Shown: piece after piece, positions 8,473 to 15,217 of the stretch
Numbering within the stretch: the stretch's first letter is position 1
Layout of the letters: the number at the start of each line of letters is the position of its first letter
Assembly: GCA_002725445.1 (NCBI GenBank)
Contig: PBPD01000035.1
Location: forward strand, 1-23,434
DNA: 23,434 bases
Direction of reading: 5' to 3'
Origin: Rickettsiales bacterium
Lineage (GTDB): Bacteria > Pseudomonadota > Alphaproteobacteria > Rickettsiales > UBA3002
Program-made: the position numbers and the translations under genes
Notes under the pieces: model-generated
What the model was told of the DNA's origin: nothing
Databases searched by the model: none
Seen by the model: only the letters and a program-made list of their open reading frames with translations

Positions 8473-9318
8473 ATGGCATCACGTGAGTTTGTTTTAAGCC
8501 CGCACGATTTTCGTTTCCTCGCTCAGCTTGTGAAAGAGCAGACGGGAATCGTGCTGGCTGAGCATAAGCGCGACATGGTCTATTCGCGTTTGGTGCGGCG
8601 GCTGCGCGCCCTCGGCCTGCCTGATTTCAATACCTATTGCGCATTATTGCAAAGCGAGAATAGTCAGGAAGAAATGGGCAATCTGGTCAATGCGATTACT
8701 ACCAACCTCACCAGTTTTTTTCGCGAGGCGCATCATTTCGAACATCTGGCCAACCAGTCCTTGCCCGAAAGCTTTGCCACCAATGCAGCCACCAAGCGTT
8801 TGCGTATTTGGTCTGCGGGTTGTTCGTCGGGTGCCGAGCCTTACTCGCTGGCGATGGTGCTTGCCGAGTCCATGAAGCAAAAGCAAGGCTGGGATAGCAA
8901 GATACTGGCCACCGATATCGACACGTCGATGCTGCAACGCGGACGTGAAGGCATTTACCGCATGCAGGACTGGGAGGCTATCCCCAAAGACCTACGCAGC
9001 AAATATGCCAAAAAAATCCAACAGAATGGGCAGGAAGTCGCGCAAATGTCGCCGCAAATTGCACGCTATATCTCGTTCAAGCCGCTCAATTTATTGCAGC
9101 CGCAATGGCCAATGAAAGGGCCTTTCGATATTATTTTCTGCCGAAATGTGGTAATCTATTTCGACAAACCTACGCAATCCGTGTTGTTTGACCGCTATGC
9201 AAAATTGCTCAGGCCGCGTGGATGGCTCTATGTAGGCCACTCAGAAAATTTATTCAAAGTAACCGACAAGTTCGAACTTATCGGCAAAACCATATACCGT
9301 AAAAAGGAGGGGGCGTGA
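8473..9318 (+). CDS. cheR: Chemotaxis receptor methyltransferase CheR
   Basis: A 281-residue CheR that transfers methyl groups from S-adenosylmethionine to receptor glutamates. Visible are the helical N-terminal domain (~8-85), a Thr/Phe-rich junction (TTNLTSFFREAHHF), the SAM-binding motif SAGCSSGAEPYSLAM (~114-128), the ATDID acidic strand, and the FCRNVVIYFD motif. Its likely substrate is the receptor gene directly upstream, which carries the docking pentapeptide. The ribosome site is weak (GGTAAG). The 51-base gap from the receptor gene is the largest inside the locus and shows no clear promoter. The last four bases overlap the cheB start (GTGA), implying coupled translation. Confidence 0.95.
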   Translation: MASREFVLSPHDFRFLAQLVKEQTGIVLAEHKRDMVYSRLVRRLRALGLPDFNTYCALLQSENSQEEMGNLVNAITTNLTSFFREAHHFEHLANQSLPESFATNAATKRLRIWSAGCSSGAEPYSLAMVLAESMKQKQGWDSKILATDIDTSMLQRGREGIYRMQDWEAIPKDLRSKYAKKIQQNGQEVAQMSPQIARYISFKPLNLLQPQWPMKGPFDIIFCRNVVIYFDKPTQSVLFDRYAKLLRPRGWLYVGHSENLFKVTDKFELIGKTIYRKKEGA

Positions 9319-10334
9319 AAAAACCAATACGCGTTCTCATCGTAGACGACTCACTGCTGATACGACAGCTTTTCACCAAGTTTCTGACGAACGATCCGGA
9401 TATTGAGGTAGCAGGCACCGCCTGTGACCCTCTTGAGGCACGTGAGAAAATAAAAAAACTAAATCCCGACGTACTCACACTCGACATTGAGATGCCAAAA
9501 ATGGATGGGTTGAGCTTTCTGGAAAAAATCATGAAGCTACGCCCCATGCCTGTGGTTATGGCCAGCTCGCTCACCAAACGCGGGGCAGACATTACCCTCC
9601 AGGCACTCGAAATGGGTGCCGTTGATTATGTAAGCAAACCGCAAGAGCGTGATCAGCTGGAGAAAATCGGCAAAGAATTGGTGATGAAAGTGAAAGCGGC
9701 CGCGCGCTCACGCGTGCAGCCCAACCTCGCCAAAACAACTACCAACCTGACGTATCGCGGTGACGCGCATAAATGGCTCATCGCTATTGGCGCATCGACT
9801 GGCGGCGTAGAAGCCTTGCGCGATGTGCTAAGCACCATGCCTGCCGATGGCCCGCCCATCGTTATTACGCAGCATATGCCCGCATTATTCACATCGGCTT
9901 TTGCCAAGCGTCTTAACGGCTTATGCGCACTGGAAGTACTGGAGGCCACCGATGGCCTGCCCATCACCAGCGGCCATGCCTATATTGCACCCGGCTCCAC
10001 CCATTTGCGCGTTGTACGCAAAGGTGGCCGCCTCACCTGCGAGGTCAAAGGCAACGACCTTGTCAGCGGGCATTGCCCTTCGGTTGATGTACTGTTTCAC
10101 TCCGTGGCAGAGGCCTGCGGAAAGCAAGCAGTGGGCGCAATTCTGACGGGTATGGGTGCCGATGGTGCACAAGGGCTGCTGGCCATGCGCAATGCCGGCG
10201 CGCACACCGTTGGCCAGTCCGAAGCCAGCTGCGTGGTGTATGGCATGCCCAAATCCGCCAAGGCAGCGGGGGCGTGCAGCACCGAGATTAGCCTTGAACA
10301 TATTTCTTCCCATTTATTGACCGCCTGCAAATAG
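9315..10334 (+). CDS. cheB: CheB receptor methylesterase/response regulator
   Basis: A 339-residue CheB that removes receptor methyl groups and may deamidate receptor Gln. The receiver domain has D11-D12, phosphoacceptor D57 (TLDIEMPKMDG) and K108 (SKP). The C-terminal esterase domain carries the Ser-His-Asp triad at S161 (GASTGG), H187 (TQHMP) and D283 (GMGADG). A GTG start follows AAGGAGG at 9304-9310 and overlaps the cheR stop. With no cheD here, CheB is the only candidate deamidase in the locus. Length and domains are normal. Confidence 0.95.
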   Translation: MKKPIRVLIVDDSLLIRQLFTKFLTNDPDIEVAGTACDPLEAREKIKKLNPDVLTLDIEMPKMDGLSFLEKIMKLRPMPVVMASSLTKRGADITLQALEMGAVDYVSKPQERDQLEKIGKELVMKVKAAARSRVQPNLAKTTTNLTYRGDAHKWLIAIGASTGGVEALRDVLSTMPADGPPIVITQHMPALFTSAFAKRLNGLCALEVLEATDGLPITSGHAYIAPGSTHLRVVRKGGRLTCEVKGNDLVSGHCPSVDVLFHSVAEACGKQAVGAILTGMGADGAQGLLAMRNAGAHTVGQSEASCVVYGMPKSAKAAGACSTEISLEHISSHLLTACK

Positions 10335-10344
10335 GAGACTCCCC

Positions 10345-10647
10345 ATGGACATGACGAAAAAAACGGAAGGTAACACATTGGACGTAACAATGAGCGGCCA
10401 GTTCACCTTTCACGACAATAATAGCATTCGCGGATTGGTAAACGACCTTGAACAAAATAGCTATAACGAGCTGGTGATACATTTTGATCATGTGGAGTTT
10501 ATCGATTCGGCAGCACTTGGCATGCTGTTGTTGCTCAAAGACGTGACAGACCGCAAAGGCATGAAATGCGTGCTGTCTGGCGCGCAAGGTCAGGTAGAAA
10601 AAATGTTCAACCTGTCAAAATTCAGCGCTTTATTCACCCTACGCTGA
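10345..10647 (+). CDS. STAS-domain anti-sigma-factor antagonist (RsbV/SpoIIAA type)
   Basis: A 100-residue single STAS domain. The key segment VEFIDSAALGMLLLLKD places Ser55 at the phosphorylation site of SpoIIAA/RsbV, so unlike the first STAS protein of the locus it keeps the canonical Ser. In partner switching, the unphosphorylated form binds an HATPase kinase and frees that kinase's other partner; the kinase phosphorylates the Ser and a PP2C phosphatase removes the phosphate. Both such enzymes are encoded immediately downstream. GGAG (10334-10337) overlaps the cheB stop and gives a good ribosome site, so it is co-transcribed with the che genes. The target is unknown. Confidence 0.9.
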   Translation: MDMTKKTEGNTLDVTMSGQFTFHDNNSIRGLVNDLEQNSYNELVIHFDHVEFIDSAALGMLLLLKDVTDRKGMKCVLSGAQGQVEKMFNLSKFSALFTLR

Positions 10648-10666
10648 TAGCGGATTGTATCAATTA

Positions 10667-11368
10667 ATGGCGCACATACAGTTAGAAAGTCAGAATATTT
10701 CACTTGCACTACTCGGCCAGCTCGAGAAGGTGCTCGACCAGCTGAATTTTCTGCATCGCAAACATGATCTGCATGTGTTTGTATTCGACCATAGAACGGC
10801 CGACAAGCTACCTGACTTTTTGGATATGCCAGTCAATGGGTGGATAGAGATCGGCCCGCAGCCTATCAACTGGACCCATCTGGAAAATCTTCCCGACCAT
10901 GAGCAAAGCCTGCTATTAACCGTAACCACCAAAACAGCTTTTCAGCACCATATGGCCGTGCACCTCATGAAAGTACTGGATGGCATGCTAGGGCTGGATG
11001 AAGACACAAAGCAGGAAATACAAACCTCCCTGCATGAAGCCATCACCAATGCCATCGTGCATGGCAACCTCAATATGGAAAGCAATTTCTCTACCCCTGA
11101 GGCAATGGCAGAGTTTTATAACCTCATCGACATGCGATTAGCGCAACCCTTTTATGCCGAACGCTATGTAACGCTACACATCAGCTGGGATGATGCGTAT
11201 ATTGAGTTCATGTTGTTTGATGAAGGGGCGGGCATCCCGACAGATGCCTACACAGAAAAGAAAGAAATAGCGGTAGGCGCACATGGCATGGGCGCTACGT
11301 TAATACAACACCTATCGGATGAGGTGTCTGTGCAAAACAGCTCGCTGCATTTACGGTTTAAGAGATAA
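10667..11368 (+). CDS. RsbW-like HATPase (probable serine kinase of a partner switch)
   Basis: A 233-residue protein whose C-terminal half is a GHKL/HATPase_c fold. The N-box reads SLHEAITNAIVHGN with the Mg-binding Asn at N128, G1 is DEGAGI, and G2 is AHGMGATLI. There is no His phosphoacceptor domain, so it fits RsbW/SpoIIAB-type serine kinases that phosphorylate STAS partners. The first ~90 residues match no domain I know and could be the partner-binding part; they set it apart from minimal RsbW proteins (~150 residues). I chose ATG 10667 over the in-frame TTG 10655; both have weak ribosome sites. It is 19 bases after the STAS gene and 5 bases before the REC-PP2C gene. Confidence 0.85.
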   Translation: MAHIQLESQNISLALLGQLEKVLDQLNFLHRKHDLHVFVFDHRTADKLPDFLDMPVNGWIEIGPQPINWTHLENLPDHEQSLLLTVTTKTAFQHHMAVHLMKVLDGMLGLDEDTKQEIQTSLHEAITNAIVHGNLNMESNFSTPEAMAEFYNLIDMRLAQPFYAERYVTLHISWDDAYIEFMLFDEGAGIPTDAYTEKKEIAVGAHGMGATLIQHLSDEVSVQNSSLHLRFKR

Positions 11369-11373
11369 CGGCC

Positions 11374-12585
11374 ATGTCCTCAAACACGTTTGATCAGAAT
11401 ACTCGCTTCTTTCAGCAGATATACACGTCCCCTATTCTGATTGTTGATGATATGCGCCCTGGTCAGGAGGCATTACGCGCCGTACTGGAGAATGAAGGCT
11501 TTAAAAACATTCAGGTAGCCAGCAATGGCTATGAAGCCCTGTATTTTATGGAACGCACCACGCCTAAGCTGATTATCTCTGATCTGCTCATGCCTGAAAT
11601 GGACGGGTTTACCTTCTGCAAACGCGTGCGCAAAGAACCCAAATGGCTACATCTGCCCATCATTTTTCAAACGGCGATGACCCAATCAGAAGAACGCCTG
11701 CGAGCGTTTGAGGCCGGTGCCAGCGACCTGATGCTGAAACCTATCAATCCCAAGGAACTTATCGCACGGGTGACGTTACATCTGCGTCAACTCTATGCGT
11801 TTGAAGAGCTTTACGATTTTCGCGAGCGTATCCAATCCGAAATGGAAGCCGCCCGCAACATGCAATATGCGCTGATGCCTAGCACTAATTCAATGCGCAA
11901 TTTATCTTTCACCCATAATCTGGCCGTATCGGGCTATTTTGAGCCCTCCTCTGAAATCAGTGGCGATCTATGGGGTGTGCAACCTATTAATGATTATCAG
12001 GTCGCATTTTTTCACTGCGACTTTGCTGGCCATGGCGTGAAAGCGGCCATTAACACATTTCGTCTGCAAATGCTGTTGCAAGGCATCCATTCTTACGCTG
12101 ACAAGCCCAGTAAATTTGTGGAAGAAATTAACACGCATGCGGTGCACATTTTAAGCACAGGCGACTTTGCGACCTTCTTCTACGGCGTGATAGACATAGA
12201 AGCCAACACCCTCACCTATTCGGCCGCAGGTGCGCCCCCTCCTCTGCTGCATCGCCGCAACGGCAGCATTGAACAGCTCGACACACGCGGCATACCGCTG
12301 GGCATTACTGATGCGGCTGAATACCCGGCTTGCACCATTCCTTTCAACACGGGCGACACGTTATTCAACTATAGTGATGCGCTGGTAGAAACCCCGGTCG
12401 AAGACACCATGATTGACGATGAAGAATTATGTGAACTGAGCGAAATGCCCAACTCGCCCTGGTTACAAGATAAAGTGCTACGCTATCAGGATGAGGCTAT
12501 CAAAGCTATTTTGAGGCGCCTGGGGATATTTGATGGCAACCGGCTGTGCGACGACCTTACACTAAGCCTAATCTCGCGCTTATAG
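11374..12585 (+). CDS. Response regulator fused to PP2C/SpoIIE-type serine phosphatase
   Basis: A 403-residue REC-PP2C protein. The receiver (~20-140) has D25-D26, phosphoacceptor D70 (ISDLLMPEMDG) and the LKP Lys near 122. A helical linker (~145-175) leads to a PP2C/SpoIIE domain with metal-binding acids D198 (SGDLWG), D216 (CDFAGHGV) and D393-D394 (DDLTL), plus the YSAAGAPPPLL strand. It resembles RsbU/RsbP and the REC-PP2C half of Pseudomonas HsbR. Phosphorylation at D70, plausibly by CheA, should control removal of phosphate from Ser55 of the STAS protein two genes upstream. It is the last gene of the locus; the convergent mnmA ends 16 bases beyond. The CheA link is inferred from gene order, not shown. 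Confidence 0.9.
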   Translation: MSSNTFDQNTRFFQQIYTSPILIVDDMRPGQEALRAVLENEGFKNIQVASNGYEALYFMERTTPKLIISDLLMPEMDGFTFCKRVRKEPKWLHLPIIFQTAMTQSEERLRAFEAGASDLMLKPINPKELIARVTLHLRQLYAFEELYDFRERIQSEMEAARNMQYALMPSTNSMRNLSFTHNLAVSGYFEPSSEISGDLWGVQPINDYQVAFFHCDFAGHGVKAAINTFRLQMLLQGIHSYADKPSKFVEEINTHAVHILSTGDFATFFYGVIDIEANTLTYSAAGAPPPLLHRRNGSIEQLDTRGIPLGITDAAEYPACTIPFNTGDTLFNYSDALVETPVEDTMIDDEELCELSEMPNSPWLQDKVLRYQDEAIKAILRRLGIFDGNRLCDDLTLSLISRL

Positions 12586-12597
12586 ATACATGCCGTT

Positions 12598-12609
12598 CCG
12601 CTTAAGCGG
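12598..12609. terminator. Perfect 12-base palindrome at the convergent gene ends
   Basis: CCGCTTAAGCGG lies between the stop of the REC-PP2C gene and inside the last codons of mnmA (it includes the mnmA stop). A perfect inverted repeat at a tail-to-tail junction could act as a two-way transcription end, but there is no T run on either side, so this is weak. Confidence 0.25.
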
Positions 12610-13717
12610 CGGTTTGTTGCAAATGACGGCCGGTTATCCAACCACCGCCCAACACGCGATCCCCATCATAGACCACGCAGGCCTGACCGGGTGCAATACC
12701 TTCATAGACCTGCAGCAGGGTAATGTCGGCGCCGTCGCCTGAAATAGACACATCAGCAGGCAGAGGGTTTTGCGAGGAACGCACCTTAACCTGCACATCT
12801 TCGTATGCGGTGCGCTCGCCATCCAGCCAGTTCAACTCGCGAATGCTGAATTGGGTGTGCCCCAATGCTTCGCGGGGGCCTACAATCACACGTTTTTTCT
12901 CTGCATCCAGCTTGAGCACATAAAGCGGCTCGCCAATGCCAAAGCCAAGGCCGCGGCGCTGCCCCACCGTATAGTTGATGATGCCTTTGTGCTGCGCCAG
13001 CACGCGCCCGTCAATATGCATAATATCGCCTGGCTGCATCGCATCGGGGCGAATTTTCTCAATCACCTTGGCATAGTTACCTTCCGGCACAAAGCAGATA
13101 TCCTGACTGTCGGGCTTGTCGGCTACTGCCAACCCAAACTTCTCTGCCAATTTGCGGGTTTCGTCTTTGTGCAAACCGCCAAGCGGAAAGCGCAAAAAGT
13201 CCAACTGCTCTTGCGTGGTCGCAAACAAGAAATAGCTCTGGTCTTTGTCGGGGTCAGCGCCACAACGCAACTCGCCCTTGCCGTTCGCATCAACACGCTG
13301 CACATAATGGCCTGTAGCCATCACATCTGCCCCTAGCTCGCGCGCGGTTTTCAACAAGTCTTTAAACTTCACCGACTGATTGCAGCGCACACACGGAATT
13401 GGCGTTTCGCCTGCCAGATAGGTTTCGACAAAATCCTCAACTACCGATTCTTTGAACTTGCTCTCGTAATTGAGCACATAATGCGGAATGCCCAGTGTTT
13501 CGGCCACACGGCGCGCATCGTGAATGTCCTGCCCCGCACAGCATGCCCCCTTTTTGCCTACCGTCGCGCCATAATCATAAAGCTGAAGCGTGATCCCAAT
13601 CACCTCATAGCCTTGCTCGTGCAGCATCGCTGCCACCACAGAGCTATCCACTCCGCCCGACATTGCCACCACCACGCGCGTATCGCCAGGTGCTTTATCC
13701 AGTCCAAGACTATTCAT
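12602..13717 (-). CDS. mnmA: tRNA-specific 2-thiouridylase MnmA
   Basis: A 371-residue enzyme that puts sulfur on C2 of the wobble uridine in tRNA(Lys/Glu/Gln), using ATP and a persulfide relay. The PP-loop MSGGVDSS is at 19-26; the catalytic Cys pair is C112 (PCVRCNQ) and C208 (DSQDICFVPEG), and the TGHY motif is at 135-138. The C-terminal beta-barrel is present (the SSQNPLPA and PGQACVVYDGDRVLGGGWI stretches). Length is typical. The ATG is preceded by GGAAG on its strand and by a good promoter about 40-65 bases up. It points against the chemosensory locus and is functionally unrelated to it. Confidence 0.96.
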   Translation of the reverse strand: MNSLGLDKAPGDTRVVVAMSGGVDSSVVAAMLHEQGYEVIGITLQLYDYGATVGKKGACCAGQDIHDARRVAETLGIPHYVLNYESKFKESVVEDFVETYLAGETPIPCVRCNQSVKFKDLLKTARELGADVMATGHYVQRVDANGKGELRCGADPDKDQSYFLFATTQEQLDFLRFPLGGLHKDETRKLAEKFGLAVADKPDSQDICFVPEGNYAKVIEKIRPDAMQPGDIMHIDGRVLAQHKGIINYTVGQRRGLGFGIGEPLYVLKLDAEKKRVIVGPREALGHTQFSIRELNWLDGERTAYEDVQVKVRSSQNPLPADVSISGDGADITLLQVYEGIAPGQACVVYDGDRVLGGGWITGRHLQQTAA

Positions 13718-13754
13718 AAAATGTGCTTCCAGCTAAAACCAACTAGGGCGCTAG

Positions 13755-13783
13755 GTTATACGCGAAATAAGGGACGATAGCAA
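13755..13783 (-). promoter_or_regulatory. Sigma70-like promoter for mnmA
   Basis: On the minus strand TTGCTA (13783-13778, 4 of 6), a 17-base spacer and TATAAC (13760-13755, 5 of 6). The transcript would start near 13748, leaving a leader of about 30 bases. The -10 is identical to that of the chemosensory locus promoter. A GC-rich inverted repeat (GGCGC-GA-GCGCC, 13794-13805) sits just upstream of the -35. Confidence 0.6.
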
Positions 13784-13884
13784 GTATAAGCTTGGCGCGA
13801 GCGCCTATAACCCCTTCATTTGCCGCTAATTGCGAATTATTATCAAAAAACTTGGCTCTTGTCATAAAGCTGTCACATTCCCTT

Positions 13885-13898
13885 GCTACAACTGTAGC
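13885..13898. promoter_or_regulatory. Inverted repeat upstream of the 206-residue gene, possible operator
   Basis: GCTACA-AC-TGTAGC is a perfect 6-base inverted repeat with a 2-base centre. It overlaps a possible -35 (TTGCTA, 13884-13889) whose -10 17 bases on (TAGTAA, 13907-13912) is poor. It could be a repressor or activator site for the divergent gene. Nothing else in 13784-13948 is recognisable as a gene. Confidence 0.3.
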
Positions 13899-13948
13899 TG
13901 TGGAAATAGTAAATAACCTCAAAAACAACGTAACAACGAATTAGCATT

Positions 13949-14569
13949 ATGACGAATCCTTTGAACACCATCGCAGCTGACACAGCCGTATCACAAGGCG
14001 CACAACCCGCCACCCCGCAAATGCAAAGCGAGCTGGGCACCCCGCAAATAGCAGCAGGCAACCATGTCGCGCGTTATGGTCATCCACAACCAGCGCAGAC
14101 TGGCGCGGTGGATAATGATCCCAATGGCGGTTTTCTGGCACCTAGCAGCAGCAAACCAAACCCGGCACATCTGCAAGTGATTCGTAATCGTTTCCTACGC
14201 AATTTTGACCGCGTGGATGTGGAAGACGCAGTCATCACCGACACAAGCGGTCAGGGCAAATTGCCCCACACCCACCTGCATATTCGTTTCCACATGCCGC
14301 AAGACACCGTAGACAAGCTGACACCGTATGAGCGTCTGGTGTTTATGGCGCAGGAAACCGATCGCGGTAAATTCATCCTGAATCAGTACGGCCTGAACTA
14401 TCACGAAGAAGCCAACTTTGAGAAATACAAAGGCATTCTGCAATATGATTGCGATTTCTCTGGCCCTATCGAGAACAAAACCGAGATGCTACGTGCCATC
14501 GAAACCGATTTGCAAAAAGGTATCGACGAAGCACGCCAAAGCCGTGGCGCTGCCCTCGGCAACGCTTAG
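13949..14569 (+). CDS. Hypothetical protein, unrecognised
   Basis: A 206-residue protein I do not recognise. The first ~75 residues are Ala/Pro/Gln rich and probably disordered. The rest (~76-195) looks like a compact alpha/beta domain with alternating strands (THLHIRFHMP, a His-rich stretch) and helices, ending in a charged helix. No signal peptide and no membrane segment are evident, so it is likely cytoplasmic. The ribosome site is weak, but the frame is well delimited, the codon use matches its neighbours, and it has its own divergent upstream region with an inverted repeat. It converges with the PAS_5-like gene, 73 bases apart. No function can be proposed. Confidence 0.75.
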   Translation: MTNPLNTIAADTAVSQGAQPATPQMQSELGTPQIAAGNHVARYGHPQPAQTGAVDNDPNGGFLAPSSSKPNPAHLQVIRNRFLRNFDRVDVEDAVITDTSGQGKLPHTHLHIRFHMPQDTVDKLTPYERLVFMAQETDRGKFILNQYGLNYHEEANFEKYKGILQYDCDFSGPIENKTEMLRAIETDLQKGIDEARQSRGAALGNA

Positions 14570-14642
14570 TTAGCTCACTGAGTCCAATTGGTCCGCTTCA
14601 TAGGATGGGTTAGCCCCCATACCGAAAGCAGTTAAATCATAC

Positions 14643-15107
14643 CTAATCGAAGATTTTGTAGTTGGCGGTGCCAAACAGGAAGTCGATAGTTTCACCGTCC
14701 TCCGACAATGGCAGGATGATACTGCGATAACGTACCTCTTTGCCATTCATGAAAAACTCAGCAGATTCCGAACACGGCTTACGCTCGTCCAGCACCTTTT
14801 GGTAAAAACCGATAGTGTTGTTTACGATCTGATCCTGCACGGCATCCGACAACGCCATGCCGGTATAATCCTCGCCGAACTGGCTGGATAATGCGGGGCC
14901 AAAATACACGAATCGGTGCTCTTCTTCATTTTCGCCCAACTCGATGGTGAAAGTGAAATGATAGACTTCGGAAATTTGACTAATATCTACTTCAGCCAGT
15001 GAAGGAAACTTCTTATCACCACGTGCACGCTGCCAATACGACAGCAGGCGAAAGGTCATCCGTTGTTCTTGTTGTTGTTCCAATCGTGGTTTTCCTAACT
15101 TGTCCAT
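14643..15107 (-). CDS. PAS_5-family-like protein
   Basis: A 154-residue protein with the pattern of the PAS_5 family common in alphaproteobacteria: an LLSYWQRARGDKKFPS opening (residues 21-36), an acidic 'D-I-S-Q-I' step, a central FVYFGPALSSQFGEDYTGM strand-turn, and a C-terminal RSIILPLSEDGETIDFLFG beta hairpin. The role of the family is not established; it is thought to be a sensory or regulatory PAS fold, and no partner domain is attached here. No strong ribosome site precedes ATG 15107; the in-frame ATG at 15059, next to the conserved block, is an alternative start. It is probably monocistronic. Confidence 0.75.
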   Translation of the reverse strand: MDKLGKPRLEQQQEQRMTFRLLSYWQRARGDKKFPSLAEVDISQISEVYHFTFTIELGENEEEHRFVYFGPALSSQFGEDYTGMALSDAVQDQIVNNTIGFYQKVLDERKPCSESAEFFMNGKEVRYRSIILPLSEDGETIDFLFGTANYKIFD

Positions 15108-15156
15108 GCGAAAAATATTCTAGTTTGAGCATATCATACCGCAACATAAATATGCC

Positions 15157-15173
15157 AAAAGCCTTTTTGGGCT
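15157..15173 (-). terminator. Weak hairpin downstream of prfB
   Basis: On the minus strand AGCC-CAAAAA-GGCT followed by TTT, located 45-61 bases past the prfB stop and upstream of the PAS_5-like gene. The stem is only four pairs, so it is at best a weak intrinsic terminator. An alternative six-pair fold CCAAAA/TTTTGG (15155-15170) uses the same bases. Confidence 0.3.
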
Positions 15174-15217
15174 AATTCTCATGAAAATATATGTGACAAA
15201 TACGCACTTTCAAGGCA

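Noticed and set aside
14605..14620. ATGGG/CCCAT hairpin between the 206-residue gene and the PAS_5-like gene as a terminator
   Set aside because: Only five pairs, no T run on either strand; support too weak to list as a feature.
15155..15170. Six-pair CCAAAA/TTTTGG hairpin near the PAS_5-like gene as a regulatory element
   Set aside because: AT-rich stem in an AT-rich gap; explained by chance or by the weak prfB terminator that shares its bases.
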